Shown here: one piece after another, positions 8,778 through 18,609 of the stretch
How the letters are laid out: each line of letters opens with the position of its first letter
Position numbering within the stretch: position 1 is the first letter of the stretch
NCBI RefSeq assembly: GCF_003048575.1
Contig: NZ_PIRZ01000002.1
Coordinates: 186,001-250,000, forward strand
From: Campylobacter concisus
GTDB lineage: Bacteria; Campylobacterota; Campylobacteria; Campylobacterales; Campylobacteraceae
DNA: 64,000 bases
Direction: 5' to 3'
Program-made: the position numbers and the translations under genes
The notes under the pieces: model-generated
Told to the model about the DNA's origin: nothing
Databases searched by the model: none
The model's input: only the letters and a program-made list of their open reading frames with translations

Positions 8778-9638
8778 ATGACATTTTCACAAATAATATT
8801 AACCCTTCAAAACTATTGGCAAGAGCAAGGTTGCGTTATACTTCAGCCATACGACATGCCAGCAGGTGCGGGCACCTATCACCAAGCGACTTTTTTAAGA
8901 AGCCTCGGACCAAAGCCGTGGGCTACTGCATACGTTGCCCCATCTCGCCGCCCGACTGATGGTAGGTACGGCGAAAACCCAAACCGCCTAGGCGCTTATT
9001 ATCAGTTTCAGGTACTTATAAAACCAAGTCCAGAAAATATCCAAGAGCTTTATTTAAAAAGCCTTGAAAAGCTTGGGTTAAATTTAAAAAATCACGACAT
9101 CCGCTTCGTCGAGGATAACTGGGAGAGCCCAACGCTGGGCGCTTGGGGGCTAGGCTGGGAGGTCTGGCTAGACGGCATGGAGGTGACGCAGTTTACGTAT
9201 TTTCAACAAGTGGGTGGCATCGCATGCGAGCTGATCTCTGGTGAGATAACATACGGCCTTGAACGTTTGGCCATGTATCTCCAAGACGTAAATAGTGTCT
9301 ACGACATCGTTTGGGATGACAGGGATGGAAGCATCGTAACCTACGCCGATGTACACAAGCAAGGCGAGTATGAGTGGAGTAAATATAACTTTGAAGTGGC
9401 AAATGTTGATATGCTTTTTAACCAGTTTGAAAATGCATTTAACGAGTGCAAACGCTGCTTAGAGGCTAAAATTTCACTGCCAGCGTATGATTATTGCATG
9501 CTTGCGGCTCATACTTTTAATGTCCTTGATGCACGTGGAGCGATAAGTGTAACACAAAGGCAAGACTACATCTTAAAAATTCGTGAGCTTGCAAAAGAGT
9601 GTGCACTGACCTACAAAGAAAGCTTGGAACAAAAGTAA
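8778..9638 (+). CDS. glyQ: glycyl-tRNA synthetase alpha subunit
   Basis: Catalytic alpha chain of the heterotetrameric glycyl-tRNA synthetase; 286 residues, full length. The N-terminal [22 protein letters not shown] segment, [27 protein letters not shown] and [15 protein letters not shown] are diagnostic class II motifs. The beta subunit gene glyS is not adjacent, as in other Campylobacter. AAAGGAAAGC ribosome site seven bases before the ATG. Confidence 0.98.
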   Translation: MTFSQIILTLQNYWQEQGCVILQPYDMPAGAGTYHQATFLRSLGPKPWATAYVAPSRRPTDGRYGENPNRLGAYYQFQVLIKPSPENIQELYLKSLEKLGLNLKNHDIRFVEDNWESPTLGAWGLGWEVWLDGMEVTQFTYFQQVGGIACELISGEITYGLERLAMYLQDVNSVYDIVWDDRDGSIVTYADVHKQGEYEWSKYNFEVANVDMLFNQFENAFNECKRCLEAKISLPAYDYCMLAAHTFNVLDARGAISVTQRQDYILKIRELAKECALTYKESLEQK

Positions 9639-9644
9639 AATTTG

Positions 9645-10367
9645 ATGAAAATAGCTGAAATTTATAAAATTTTAGATGAAATTTGCCCGTTTGCGAGTCA
9701 AGAGTCTTGGGATAATAGTGGCCTACAAGTTGGCTCATTTGATAGCGAATTTGAGCGAATTTATCTAAGTCTTGATTTGGATAGTAAACTTTTGCAAAAT
9801 GTCTTGCCAAATTCGCTCATCATCACTCACCATCCGCTCATTTTTAAGGGGCTAAAGAGCTTAGACTACAGTTTTTATCCAAGCTCTCTCATAAGAGAGA
9901 TGATGATAAAAAATATCTCGCTCATCTCGCTTCATACAAATGCCGATCTTACCTTTTTAAATGAAAAATTTGTGACGCAGGTTTTGGGACTTGAAATTTC
10001 AAGCAAAGAGGGTTTTTTGATCTACGCTGATGTGAAGATGAAATTTAGTGAGCTTTGCAAATTTGTAAAAGAAAAACTTGGATTAGAAATTTTAAGAGTG
10101 GTTCATGCAAAAGATGAAATTTCTAAAATTTGTATCTGCACCGGAAGTGGCGCAGATCTCATCCAAGATGTAAAAGCAGACGTCTTTTTAACGGGTGATC
10201 TAAAGTATCACCAAGCTCTTTATGCAAAGGAAAACGGGCTAAATTTAATCGATATAAATCACTATGAAAGTGAACGTTACTTTGGTGATTTTTTAGCAAA
10301 ATATTTGCAAAATCTGAAAATTGAAGTTATAATACGCAATTCTAAAAATCCATTTACATATTGCTAA
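9645..10367 (+). CDS. Nif3-like dinuclear metal centre protein
   Basis: A 240-residue NIF3/DUF34 protein, a widely conserved hexamer with a two-metal site, sometimes labelled GTP cyclohydrolase I type 2; its true role is unsettled. Motifs are QESWDNSGLQVG near residue 20, IITHHPLIFKGLKS (metal-binding histidines), SLHTNADL and the C-terminal FLTGDLKYHQALYA and INHYESE. A TTG lies one codon upstream of the ATG at 9645; the ATG is preferred. It follows glyQ closely and is followed by the zinc-ribbon gene. Confidence 0.9.
   Translation: MKIAEIYKILDEICPFASQESWDNSGLQVGSFDSEFERIYLSLDLDSKLLQNVLPNSLIITHHPLIFKGLKSLDYSFYPSSLIREMMIKNISLISLHTNADLTFLNEKFVTQVLGLEISSKEGFLIYADVKMKFSELCKFVKEKLGLEILRVVHAKDEISKICICTGSGADLIQDVKADVFLTGDLKYHQALYAKENGLNLIDINHYESERYFGDFLAKYLQNLKIEVIIRNSKNPFTYC
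10328..10333 (+). promoter_or_regulatory. possible internal promoter for the zinc-ribbon gene
   Basis: A perfect TATAAT lies within the 3' end of the nif3-like gene, 51 bases before the next ATG. It could drive the flagellar zinc-ribbon gene separately. No -35 is recognised. Confidence 0.35.
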
Positions 10368-10383
10368 CAAAAAAGGAAACATT

Positions 10384-11091
10384 ATGAATAAATACTTACA
10401 ACAATTAGTTGAATTATCTGATCTTGATAAACAAATAGATGGCTTTATACCACGCATTCAAGACATAGAAAAGGCTTATAAAAATATAGAAGAAGAGTGC
10501 GAAACCATAACGGTTAATATAGAAAGACTAGATGAAGAGGTAAATGACTTAAAGTCTCAAAAATCAGGCACGAATGCTCATATTGCCGAGTTTAGTGCGA
10601 AGATAAAAGATGTAGCTAAAAAAAGCTCAAGCGCAAAAAGCGAAAAGGAGATAAAAGCTCTAAGTCTTGAAGAGGATATTGCAAAAGAACAACTTGAGGC
10701 TGCAAATGAAGAGATTGCCAGACTTGAGAAGCTAATAGATAGTAAAAATAGTCAAAAAGATGAGCTTGGTGCAAAAAAAGCTGAGCTTGAGGAGAATTTA
10801 AAAAATATAAAAAGCAAAACTTCATCTGAGCTTGAAAATATCGGGAAAGAACGTGAAGAAGTTTATGCTAAAAAAGACAAGCTTATCGCCACTATGAATC
10901 AAAAAATTCTCGCATTTTATGAAAAAATTAGAAAATGGGCTCATAACACAGCCGTTGTTCCTGTAAAAAAACAAGCTTGTTATGGTTGCTTTATGCAGAT
11001 AAATGACAAAACTTTCTCTGCTGTTATCAAGGGCGAAGATATCGTTACATGTCCGCATTGTGGCAGAATTTTATACAAACAAGAGCAATAA
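10384..11091 (+). CDS. coiled-coil zinc-ribbon protein (HP0958/FlgZ-like)
   Basis: A 235-residue protein. Residues about 20-170 form a long two-stranded coiled coil, followed by a C-terminal zinc ribbon with CYGC near residue 203 and CPHC near residue 225. It matches Helicobacter HP0958 (FlgZ), which stabilises the sigma54 factor RpoN and affects flagellin mRNA, so a flagellar regulatory role is likely here by family. ATG with AAAAGGAAAC upstream. It overlaps no neighbour but lies only 8 bases before the preferred waaA start. Confidence 0.8.
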   Translation: MNKYLQQLVELSDLDKQIDGFIPRIQDIEKAYKNIEEECETITVNIERLDEEVNDLKSQKSGTNAHIAEFSAKIKDVAKKSSSAKSEKEIKALSLEEDIAKEQLEAANEEIARLEKLIDSKNSQKDELGAKKAELEENLKNIKSKTSSELENIGKEREEVYAKKDKLIATMNQKILAFYEKIRKWAHNTAVVPVKKQACYGCFMQINDKTFSAVIKGEDIVTCPHCGRILYKQEQ

Positions 11092-11099
11092 CACATTTC

Positions 11100-12236
11100 G
11101 TGATAATAATATATTACTTTCTAGCCTCAATACTCTATCTCTTTGGGGCTATCTTTTTATTTTTTTTAAGTTTTAAAAAAAAGTATCATAAGTCGATTCC
11201 AGCACGTTTTTTTCTATTTAATAATCCTAAATTTCAAGATGCAGATGTGCATTTTCACGCTTGCTCATTTGGCGAGGTGCAAGCACTCAAACCATTGATA
11301 CAAAAATTTGAGAGCAAGGCTATAAGCGTAGTGACAAATACCGGCTTTGAAGCAGCGAGTAAAATTTACTCAAACACGAGATTTTTACCATTTGAAATTT
11401 TCTTGCCATTTTGGCTAAAAAAGAGCAAAATTTTAGTCATTTTTGAGGCTGAGCTTTGGCTTATGCTAGTTTTTATGGCAAAACTAAAAGGCAGCCGTGT
11501 GATACTGATAAACGCTAGAATTTCAGATAGAAGCTACAAAAGCTACTTGAAATTTGGCTTTTTTTACAGATATCTTTTTAAATTTATAGATAAAATTTAC
11601 GCCCAAAGCGAGCTTGATAAAGAGCGCCTAAAGTCACTTGGGGCAGGTGAAATAGATGTCACTGGCAATATAAAAGCTGCATTTTTGCCAAGTGTGAGTA
11701 AAATTTATGAAAAACCAAAAGCTAGAGTGATCGTGCTAGCAAGCACGCATGCTGGCGAAGAAGAGATGATTTTGCAAAATTTAAATTTAAAAGAAAACGA
11801 TCTTTTAATTATCGCACCACGCCACCCTGAGAGATTTTCAGAAGTGGAAAAGTTAGCAGCCGAATACGCTAAAAGGTATGGCTTTTGTTTTGCGAAATTT
11901 AGCCAAACACATAAATTTGAAGCAAAGATAAATTTACTTGATACTCTTGGTGAACTTGTAAATGTTTATGCTATTAGCGATATAGTCGTGCTTGGAGGCA
12001 GTTTTGTGCCAAATATCGGCGGCCATAATCCAATCGAGTGTGCACAATTTAACCCAGTGATAATCAGCGGCGAGTTTATATTTAACCAAAAGGCGTTATT
12101 TAGCCTAGTTGAAAACATCTATATTGCAAAAGCTAGCGAGATTGTCGGCATAATGGATGGTGAGGCCAAAAAGAGCAGGATAGCCGTGCAAGCAAGCGCT
12201 GATGCGATCATAGAAGATATAAGGAGCACTTTATGA
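11100..12236 (+). CDS. waaA: 3-deoxy-D-manno-octulosonic acid (Kdo) transferase
   Basis: Glycosyltransferase family 30 enzyme that adds Kdo to lipid A at the inner membrane; about 378 residues. The N-terminal hydrophobic anchor (IIIYYFLASILYLFGAIF), VHFHACSFGEVQALKP with the catalytic Glu, NARISDRSYKSY, IIAPRHPERF and GGHNPIECAQF are typical WaaA motifs. The frame stays open to an ATG at 11049 inside the upstream gene, but GTG at 11100 gives a normal N-terminus with the membrane anchor first, so it is preferred. The stop overlaps the ATG of the pseudouridine synthase gene. Confidence 0.93.
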   Translation: MIIIYYFLASILYLFGAIFLFFLSFKKKYHKSIPARFFLFNNPKFQDADVHFHACSFGEVQALKPLIQKFESKAISVVTNTGFEAASKIYSNTRFLPFEIFLPFWLKKSKILVIFEAELWLMLVFMAKLKGSRVILINARISDRSYKSYLKFGFFYRYLFKFIDKIYAQSELDKERLKSLGAGEIDVTGNIKAAFLPSVSKIYEKPKARVIVLASTHAGEEEMILQNLNLKENDLLIIAPRHPERFSEVEKLAAEYAKRYGFCFAKFSQTHKFEAKINLLDTLGELVNVYAISDIVVLGGSFVPNIGGHNPIECAQFNPVIISGEFIFNQKALFSLVENIYIAKASEIVGIMDGEAKKSRIAVQASADAIIEDIRSTL

Positions 12237-12991
12237 GTGAAGAAAAAGCATATAAAATTTTAGCCAAACAAAAAAACATCTCAAATAACGAGGCAAAGGA
12301 GCTAATCGACAGTGGACTAGTCTATGCCAAGGGGCAAAAGGTGATGATCGCTCGTGCTTTAATGAGTGAAAATACTAAATTTAGTGTCGAAGAGATGCCA
12401 AAGCCAAGCGTTATCTTTGAAGATGAAAATTTGATAGCCATTAGTAAGCCAGCTGCCGTGACTAGCGAAAAAATCAGTCAAATTTATAAATTTCCACTCC
12501 TTCATAGACTCGATAAGGACACAAGCGGCGTGCTACTTCTTGTCAAAAATGACGATTTTGCGAGTCTTGCCATAAATGAGTTTAAAAAGATGAAGGTTGA
12601 GAAAATTTACGTGGCCGCAGTTAGGGGCATCATGAGCGAGGAAGTGGTCGTAAATGAGCCGATCTTAACGATAAAAAATAAAAATGGCGCCATTTCAAAG
12701 ATCTCAAAAGATGGCAAAGAGGCGATCAGTGAAATTTCGCCACTCATGGTTGTTGGCAAAAAAACGCTTGTAAAAGTTGCCATAAAAACAGGCAGAACAC
12801 ACCAGATAAGAGTACATTTGGCTAGTTTAAATTTACCTATCGTTGGCGATGAGAAATACGGTAAAAATAGGGCAAATAGAATGTTTTTGCATGCCTATTC
12901 TATCGCTCTTTTAAACTATAAATTTAAAGCGCTGATCCCAAAAGAATTTAACTCTCTTGGATTTGAGCTATCTAATAAATTTGAAATTTAA
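12233..12991 (+). CDS. RluA-family RNA pseudouridine synthase
   Basis: A 252-residue protein with an N-terminal S4-like region (KNISNNEAKELIDSGLVYAKGQ) and the RluA catalytic motif LHRLDKDTSGVLLLVK, carrying the active-site Asp. VKVAIKTGRTHQIRVHLASLNLPIVGDEKYG is the matching C-terminal signature in two parts. It isomerises uridine in rRNA or tRNA; the target site cannot be told from this alone. ATGA overlap with waaA. Confidence 0.9.
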   Translation: MSEEKAYKILAKQKNISNNEAKELIDSGLVYAKGQKVMIARALMSENTKFSVEEMPKPSVIFEDENLIAISKPAAVTSEKISQIYKFPLLHRLDKDTSGVLLLVKNDDFASLAINEFKKMKVEKIYVAAVRGIMSEEVVVNEPILTIKNKNGAISKISKDGKEAISEISPLMVVGKKTLVKVAIKTGRTHQIRVHLASLNLPIVGDEKYGKNRANRMFLHAYSIALLNYKFKALIPKEFNSLGFELSNKFEI

Positions 12992-13014
12992 AGAGCAATA
13001 AAGAAATTTTTTAG

Positions 13015-13020
13015 TAATAT
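13015..13020 (+). promoter_or_regulatory. possible -10 box for ffh
   Basis: TAATAT preceded by a T-run (AAATTTTTTAG) lies about 34 bases before the ffh start. It is weakly supported and no -35 is seen. Confidence 0.3.
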
Positions 13021-13053
13021 ACGCCCTTTAATAACAACTTGGAAAGGTGATTG

Positions 13054-14394
13054 GTGTTCGAACAAATTAGCGAGTCTTTTAGATTAGCCGTTAGCAAGAT
13101 ACGTTTTGTAGATGATGAAAAAGCTCTAAAAAACGCACTTGACGTGCTTAAAAAAGCTCTTTTAAAAGCCGATGTTCACCACAAAGTCACCAAAGATCTA
13201 CTCGCATCTATCGAAAGCGAACTAAAGCAAACTGGCGTTGGTCAAAAGAATTTCTTGGATGCGATCAAGTCAAATTTAACGACTATCTTAACAGCTCCTG
13301 GCAACCAAGGCTTTGTCTATGCGTCAGTTGCACCGACCATTGTTTTAATGGCTGGCTTGCAAGGTAGCGGTAAAACAACGACAACTATCAAACTTGCAAA
13401 CTATCTAAAACTAAGAAAGAAAAAAGTTTTAGTTGCAGCTTGTGATTTGCAAAGATTAGCGGCGGTTGAGCAGCTAAGACAGCTCTGCGTTGCAAATGAG
13501 ATCGATCTTTTTTATATAGAAAATGAAAACAACTCTATAAAAGTAGCTAAAGAGGCATTAGAAAAAGCAAAAAGTGGTCTTTATGACGTGCTTTTAGTGG
13601 ATACCGCTGGTCGTCTTGCGATCGATGAAAAGTTGATGCAAGAGATAAAAGATATAAAAAATGCGATAAATCCACATGAAATTTTCTACGTGGCTGACGC
13701 TATGAGTGGTCAAGACGCCGTAAAAACAGCTACAAGTTTTAATGAAATTTTGGGAATTTCTGGAGTTATCCTTTCTAAATTTGATTCTGACTCAAAGGGT
13801 GGTGTAGCTATTAGTATCGCAAAACAGCTAAATATCCCACTTAGATTTGTCGGTACTGGTGAAAAAGTTGCTGATATCGAGAGTTTTATACCAGACCGTA
13901 TTGTAAGCCGTATAATGGGCGAGGGTGACTTAGCTACTTTGGTTGAGAAAACATCGACTATTATAGATGAAAAAGAAGCGAAACGTCTAAATCAAAAGAT
14001 AAAAAAAGGTCAGTTTAACTTTAACGACTTTTTAGATCAAATGGAAAGCGTTAAAAAGCTTGGTAGTATGAAGTCTTTGATGGGGATGATACCTGGTCTT
14101 TCAAATATTGCAAATCAGATAAAAGATATAGATCTTGATAATTCAAAAGAAATTTTACATATTAAGGCTATGATAAACTCTATGACGCAAAAAGAGCGTG
14201 AAAATCCTGAACTTTTGAATAATAGTAGAAAAAGACGTTTAGCGGCTGGTTCTGGACTTTCTCAGATAGAGGTAAATCGATTTTTAAAGCAGTTTGAAAA
14301 TGCCTCAAAACTTGCTAAGAAATTTTCAGGAAAAGGTGGAGCAAAAGGACTTGTAAATATGCTTTCTCAAGCAAATCTTAAAAGACCTGTTTGA
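13054..14394 (+). CDS. ffh: signal recognition particle GTPase Ffh
   Basis: Cotranslational targeting GTPase; 446 residues from the preferred GTG. Order: N helical domain, G domain with GLQGSGKTTTTIKLA, DLQRLAAVEQL, DTAGRL and SKFDSDSKGG, then the M domain with GMIPGLSN and the RRLAAGSG RNA-binding loop. A TTG lies one codon upstream at 13051. GTG at 13054 is chosen because GGAAAGG then stands six bases away. It is followed by a long perfect hairpin before rpsP. Confidence 0.97.
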   Translation: MFEQISESFRLAVSKIRFVDDEKALKNALDVLKKALLKADVHHKVTKDLLASIESELKQTGVGQKNFLDAIKSNLTTILTAPGNQGFVYASVAPTIVLMAGLQGSGKTTTTIKLANYLKLRKKKVLVAACDLQRLAAVEQLRQLCVANEIDLFYIENENNSIKVAKEALEKAKSGLYDVLLVDTAGRLAIDEKLMQEIKDIKNAINPHEIFYVADAMSGQDAVKTATSFNEILGISGVILSKFDSDSKGGVAISIAKQLNIPLRFVGTGEKVADIESFIPDRIVSRIMGEGDLATLVEKTSTIIDEKEAKRLNQKIKKGQFNFNDFLDQMESVKKLGSMKSLMGMIPGLSNIANQIKDIDLDNSKEILHIKAMINSMTQKERENPELLNNSRKRRLAAGSGLSQIEVNRFLKQFENASKLAKKFSGKGGAKGLVNMLSQANLKRPV

Positions 14395-14403
14395 TAAAAG
14401 GGT

Positions 14404-14434
14404 TTAAATTTGGATATTTGTTATCCAAATTTAA
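14404..14434. terminator. perfect 13-bp hairpin between ffh and rpsP
   Basis: TTAAATTTGGATA and TATCCAAATTTAA flank a five-base loop (TTTGT), followed by GCTTTATTT. It could be a weak terminator, an RNA processing site, or an mRNA-stability element separating ffh from the ribosomal-protein operon. There is no uninterrupted U-run, so full termination is doubtful. Confidence 0.5.
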
Positions 14435-14466
14435 GCTTTATTTAAAAACAAGAGGAGAAATATAAT

Positions 14467-14694
14467 ATGGCAACAGTAGTAAGACTAACAAGAATGGGAC
14501 GTAAGAAAAGACCTTTTTATCGTATAGTTGTTACAGATAGTAGAAAAAGACGTGATAGTGGCTGGATAGAAAGTATTGGCTATTACAACCCTATGGTTGA
14601 GCCAAATGTTATAAATTTCAACAAAGAGAGATTAGATTACTGGAAAAGCGTTGGTGCTAAACTTAGCGATAGAGTTGCACAAATTACAAAATAA
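14467..14694 (+). CDS. rpsP: 30S ribosomal protein S16
   Basis: 75-residue S16, full length, with the standard start [19 protein letters not shown], then [12 protein letters not shown] and IGYYNPM. First gene of the rpsP-khpA-rimM-trmD-rplS operon, with a strong AAGAGGAGAAAT ribosome site. The stop overlaps the start of the KH gene by one base. Confidence 0.98.
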   Translation: MATVVRLTRMGRKKRPFYRIVVTDSRKRRDSGWIESIGYYNPMVEPNVINFNKERLDYWKSVGAKLSDRVAQITK

Positions 14695-14936
14695 TGGTTA
14701 AAAATTTTTTATACGAATACGCCAAGTTGATTGCTGATTTTCCTGATAAAGTAAGTGTTGATCGTCAGGAACTTGGTGAAAATTTTGTTGAAATTATCAT
14801 AAATGCTGACAAGATTGATACTGGAAAACTTATCGGTAAAGACGGCAAAATGATAAATGCTATAAAGACCGTTATTATTGGTTGTAAAGCCAAAGATAAT
14901 ACAAGCTATAGGGTAACGGTAAAAGCTATTGAATAG
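14694..14936 (+). CDS. khpA: KH-domain RNA-binding protein KhpA
   Basis: 80-residue single KH domain. The GxxG loop appears as IGKDGKMINAIK near residue 50. KhpA-type proteins bind RNA widely and lie between rpsP and rimM in many bacteria, as here. ATG overlaps the rpsP stop (TAATG), so it is coupled. The stop lies inside the rimM coding region. Confidence 0.93.
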   Translation: MVKNFLYEYAKLIADFPDKVSVDRQELGENFVEIIINADKIDTGKLIGKDGKMINAIKTVIIGCKAKDNTSYRVTVKAIE

Positions 14937-15459
14937 TGATATTGTTGAAGTCGCTACTATCGGAAGATGTGTTGGTTTAAGGGGTTATTTAAAACTTCAC
15001 AACAAGAGCGACTTTCCAGAACAGTATAAAAAAGGTGCAACCTTTTTTTATAAAAACAATGATCAGCTTACCATAAAAGACTATAACAGACAAAAAGAGC
15101 TGGTTTTGTTTGAAAATTTTGATGACTTAGATCTTGCTAAGACGCTAGTAAATAAAACTATCTACACCACAAAAGAACTCACTAGAAAAAACTGCAAATT
15201 AAAAAAAGATGAATTTTTTCAATTTGATATTATAGGTTTAAGGGTTGTAGAAAATGGAGAAATTTTAGGTATTGTAGAAGATATTCAGGACAATTTTGCT
15301 AATTCGCTTTTATATATAAAAACAGATGAAAGACTTATTGCTAATGGCAAGCCAAGGAATTTTTACATTCCATATTTAGAGCATTTTATCGTAAGTGTAA
15401 ATTTGGATAGTGGAGAGGTTTTAGTAAAAGGTTCGAAAGACATCTTAGAAAATTCATGA
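14929..15459 (+). CDS. rimM: ribosome maturation factor RimM
   Basis: 16S rRNA processing factor that acts at the 30S head with S19; 176 residues. The beta-barrel start [23 protein letters not shown] is typical, and a PRC-barrel follows with [19 protein letters not shown] and [11 protein letters not shown]. The best start is TTG at 14929, overlapping the KH gene by 8 bases; no ATG or GTG in frame gives a complete N-terminus. Its stop overlaps trmD. Confidence 0.95.
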   Translation: MNSDIVEVATIGRCVGLRGYLKLHNKSDFPEQYKKGATFFYKNNDQLTIKDYNRQKELVLFENFDDLDLAKTLVNKTIYTTKELTRKNCKLKKDEFFQFDIIGLRVVENGEILGIVEDIQDNFANSLLYIKTDERLIANGKPRNFYIPYLEHFIVSVNLDSGEVLVKGSKDILENS

Positions 15460-16148
15460 AATTTACATTTATTACACTTTTTGAAAATTTAGTCAAACCT
15501 TATTTTAGTGATTCTATTTTAAAACGTGCAATTGGTAATAAATTTATTGAAATTGATTTTATAAATCCAAGAAATTTTACCAAAGATAAGCATAATAAAG
15601 TCGATGATTATATGATAGGAGGCGGAGCAGGGCTTTTAATGTTTCCGCAGCCCTTAGATGAGTCGATCAAATTTTTAAAAGAAAAAGATAAAAATGCTCA
15701 TGTGATATTTTTGATGCCAGCTGGTAAAAAATTTAGCCAAAATGATGCAAAGAGGCTTTCTAAAAAAGACCATATTTGCTTTGTTTGTAGCAGATATGAG
15801 GGGCTTGATGAACGTGTTGTTGAGCTTTGGGCGGATGAAATTTTTTGCATAGGTGATTTTATTTTAACTGGCGGTGAGCTGCCTGCGCTTTGTATGAGCG
15901 ACGCTATATCAAGAAATATTCCTGGGATTTTAGGAAACGATATGAGTCTTGAAGTGGAGAGTTTTGAGGATAATTTGCTTGAAGCTCCATCTTTTACAAA
16001 ACCTGATAATTTTAAATCTCTCTTTGTAGTTTCAGAGTTTTTAAAGGGTAATCATGCTAAAATCCACAACTTAAAAAACAAGATGGCTCACTGCAAAACA
16101 AGGTACTTTCGCCCTGATTTATATCAAAAGCTAAAGCCACATAAATAA
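15456..16148 (+). CDS. trmD: tRNA (guanine-N1)-methyltransferase TrmD
   Basis: Makes m1G37 in tRNA, guarding the reading frame; 230 residues. Motifs are [51 protein letters not shown] and the SAM-binding trefoil-knot segment [18 protein letters not shown] overlap with rimM. Confidence 0.97.
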   Translation: MKFTFITLFENLVKPYFSDSILKRAIGNKFIEIDFINPRNFTKDKHNKVDDYMIGGGAGLLMFPQPLDESIKFLKEKDKNAHVIFLMPAGKKFSQNDAKRLSKKDHICFVCSRYEGLDERVVELWADEIFCIGDFILTGGELPALCMSDAISRNIPGILGNDMSLEVESFEDNLLEAPSFTKPDNFKSLFVVSEFLKGNHAKIHNLKNKMAHCKTRYFRPDLYQKLKPHK

Positions 16149-16156
16149 GGAAAAAC

Positions 16157-16513
16157 ATGAGAAATAAATACATTGAGGCGTTTGAAAATGCTCAAATTGC
16201 TGGTAAAAATATCCCTGACTTCCGTGCAGGAGATACATTGCGTGTGGCTACTCGTATTCACGAGGGAGACAAAACGAGAATTCAAAATTTTGAAGGCATT
16301 TGTATAGCTAGACGTGGTAGCGGCACTGGCGAAACATTTATCATCAGGAAAATCGGTGCTAACAGTGTTGGTGTTGAGAGAATTTTCCCAATATTTAGTG
16401 ATTCTATCGAAGAGATAAAGGTTCTTAGAAAAGGTCGTGTTAGAAGAGCTAAACTATTCTACCTACGTGAACTACGTGGTAAAGCTGCTAAAATCCGCGA
16501 ACTTAGAAAATAA
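16157..16513 (+). CDS. rplS: 50S ribosomal protein L19
   Basis: 118-residue L19, last gene of the rpsP operon. Motifs [22 protein letters not shown] and [17 protein letters not shown], then [23 protein letters not shown], are standard. AAGGAAAAAC ribosome site. Immediately followed by the operon terminator. Confidence 0.98.
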   Translation: MRNKYIEAFENAQIAGKNIPDFRAGDTLRVATRIHEGDKTRIQNFEGICIARRGSGTGETFIIRKIGANSVGVERIFPIFSDSIEEIKVLRKGRVRRAKLFYLRELRGKAAKIRELRK

Positions 16514-16524
16514 TTCTACTATCT

Positions 16525-16562
16525 GTCCTGAAGTCTATTCAGGACTTTTAATCTTCTTTTTA
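16525..16562 (+). terminator. rho-independent terminator after rplS
   Basis: Perfect 8-bp stem GTCCTGAA / TTCAGGAC with a five-base loop, followed by TTTTAATCTTCTTTTT. It closes the long rightward operon. The remaining bases to 16711 are very A/T-rich with no gene that I can support. Confidence 0.85.
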
Positions 16563-16711
16563 AATTTAATTTTTTTAATTTTTTTTGTTTTTTAATATTA
16601 AAAAATCTATTTATTTTTATTGTTTTTACCGCTAGGCTATAAAAATTTAAAATATATAAAAAATTTCTATATAAAGTTTCAGATACCTTATATACTAAAT
16701 TTATTTATTTT

Positions 16712-17410
16712 CTACTTCTTCTTATTTGTATACCAAAATAAAAAAATAACACAACAAAGAATTACTCCAAGCATTATTGATACAACTATCATGGTAGCAT
16801 TTTTAGTTTCATTAAATGGCAAGCCTTGTGTATTCATACCAAAAAAACCAGTTATCAGATTTAGTGGTAGCATTACAGCCGATATCATTGTTAAAATGTA
16901 AATGTTTTGATTGATTTTGTCGTTTTTTATACTTTGTATAAATGTATAAATATCATCGATTCTGCAGGCATATTCATTAGCCATTGTTCTAAAAACATTT
17001 GCCTCATGAGTACTATTTTTAAGCTCTTTTTTTAAATTTTGTTGCTCGCTTTGACAAATCGAAAGTGTCTCATAAAAGTGAGATATCTTGTTTTGAAATT
17101 TTCTAATCTCATATTTTAAAAAGTGATGTCTTTTGATAAATTTATTAAAGTTTTTTCGACTAGCATAAATTTTTTCATACTCGTTTAGCTCTTCTTGATG
17201 TTCTAAAATTTTGTTTGCATATTCATTACATAGTTTTTTAAGAGCCGCTTCAAACTCGTTTTTATCGCATTCGTGATCAAAGTCTTCTTTGTAAATTTTG
17301 CCATTTTTAAATAAAAATTTATAGCTTTGCTTTTGCGTGAAAGAAACAAGCAAAATATAGTCGTATTCATCGCCATAAAAATATCCACAAACTGAACTTT
17401 TATAACTCAT
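16712..17410 (-). CDS. short CorA-family metal transporter-like protein
   Basis: 232-residue CorA/ZntB-type membrane protein. The C-terminal signature is clear: two hydrophobic helices ([22 protein letters not shown] and the [22 protein letters not shown] region) with the GMN motif between them and a lysine-rich end. A long coiled-coil stalk (about residues 60-150) precedes them. It is about 80 residues shorter than typical CorA because the N-terminal domain is reduced. The cation (Mg, Co, Zn) cannot be inferred. The start overlaps the end of tgt by 11 bases, so the two are cotranscribed. Confidence 0.85.
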   Translation of the reverse strand: MSYKSSVCGYFYGDEYDYILLVSFTQKQSYKFLFKNGKIYKEDFDHECDKNEFEAALKKLCNEYANKILEHQEELNEYEKIYASRKNFNKFIKRHHFLKYEIRKFQNKISHFYETLSICQSEQQNLKKELKNSTHEANVFRTMANEYACRIDDIYTFIQSIKNDKINQNIYILTMISAVMLPLNLITGFFGMNTQGLPFNETKNATMIVVSIMLGVILCCVIFLFWYTNKKK

Positions 17411-18530
17411 TTTTTACCCTTTTAGCATAAAAATTTTTCTTAAATTTAGTAAATTCGCCTCTTTCTATCGCCTCTCTCATCTCTTTCATCAAATTTAGAT
17501 AGTAGTGCAGGTTGTGAAGGCTTGCCAGTCTAAAAAACGTTAGCTCTCTTGCCTTAAAAAGGTGGTTTAGATAGCCTCTTGAGTAGCGCTTGCAGGTGTA
17601 GCACTGGCACTCTGGATCGATTGGCATATGGTCATTTATAAATTTAGCTGATTTTATATTTATCTTGCCAAAGCTGGTAAAAAGCGTACCGTTTCTTGCA
17701 TTTCTTGTTGGCATGACGCAGTCAAACATATCAACGCCTCGCTCCACGTTTTCCACGAGATCTTCAGGCGTGCCAACACCCATTAGATAGCGAGGTCTAA
17801 GCTCATCCATAAATGGCATAACCGCCTCAACCGTGTCATACATCGCCTCATTACTCTCGCCAACGCTAAGACCTCCTATGGCAAGGCCGTCAAATGGCAT
17901 CTCATTTAAAGCTTCGGCACAAAATTTACGTGCATCGTAATCTGTTCCACCCTGAACGATACCAAAGATATTTTGGTTTAGTCCAATGCCCTTGTTTTGC
18001 ATAAATTTATGATAATTAATCGCCTCTTTTGCCCATTTTATCGTTCGTTTTATGCTTAGATCGATCCTCTTTGGCTCAGCAGGTAGGGCAACCAAATCAT
18101 CAAGTATCATCATAATATCGCTACCTAGATCGTACTGCGTGTCAAGAACAGATTTTGGCGTAAAATAGTGCGTGCTGCCGTCGATATGGCTTTTAAATTT
18201 TATCCCACCATCATCATTTTTGGTGTTTGATCTAAGCGAAAATGCCTGAAAACCACCGCTATCTGTTAAAAACGAGCGATCAAATTTAGAAAATCCATGC
18301 AGTCCGCCAAACTCACGCACGACCTTGCTGCCAGGGCGCAGGTACATGTGGTAGGTGTTTGCTAAAATGATCTTTGCGTCTAAAATTTCGCTCATATCAA
18401 AGGCGTCAAGGCTTTTGACTGCGCCAACCGTGCCAACTGGCATAAAAACTGGCGTTTGTATCACGCTGTGGGCTGTGGTAAGCACGCCACGCCTTGCGTT
18501 GCCATCTTTTTTTATAACTTCAAATTTCAT
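17400..18530 (-). CDS. tgt: queuine/preQ1 tRNA-ribosyltransferase
   Basis: Exchanges guanine-34 for preQ1 in GUN-anticodon tRNAs during queuosine synthesis; 376 residues. Motifs are [61 protein letters not shown] and the nucleophile region [18 protein letters not shown]. The zinc site is CQCYTC with a later HLFKARE. It is divergent from the Mla-type operon across a 79-base gap. Confidence 0.97.
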   Translation of the reverse strand: MKFEVIKKDGNARRGVLTTAHSVIQTPVFMPVGTVGAVKSLDAFDMSEILDAKIILANTYHMYLRPGSKVVREFGGLHGFSKFDRSFLTDSGGFQAFSLRSNTKNDDGGIKFKSHIDGSTHYFTPKSVLDTQYDLGSDIMMILDDLVALPAEPKRIDLSIKRTIKWAKEAINYHKFMQNKGIGLNQNIFGIVQGGTDYDARKFCAEALNEMPFDGLAIGGLSVGESNEAMYDTVEAVMPFMDELRPRYLMGVGTPEDLVENVERGVDMFDCVMPTRNARNGTLFTSFGKINIKSAKFINDHMPIDPECQCYTCKRYSRGYLNHLFKARELTFFRLASLHNLHYYLNLMKEMREAIERGEFTKFKKNFYAKRVKNEL

Positions 18531-18571
18531 CTAAGTCCTTAAATTTTTTGATTTTTTATTTTAACAAAATT

Positions 18572-18582
18572 TATAATATAAT
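18572..18582 (+). promoter_or_regulatory. tandem -10 boxes of the mla-type operon
   Basis: Two overlapping TATAAT hexamers (18572-18577 and 18577-18582) lie about 30 bases before the TTG start, after a T-rich tract (TTTTTTATTTTAAC). The pattern fits Campylobacter sigma70 promoters. Confidence 0.5.
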
Positions 18583-18609
18583 CCAGAAATTTTAAGGCAA
18601 AGGAACTTT

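Noticed and set aside
9193..9402. Minus-strand open frames inside glyQ
   Set aside because: Antisense to strongly conserved glyQ motifs, with no ribosome site.
16620..16901. Plus-strand open frame of 93 codons after rplS
   Set aside because: Antisense to the CorA-like gene end and A/T-rich; low-complexity translation and no ribosome site.
16712..17410. CorA-like gene as a truncated fragment
   Set aside because: It has a normal start overlapping the tgt end and a complete stalk and membrane part, so a short family form is more likely than a broken gene.
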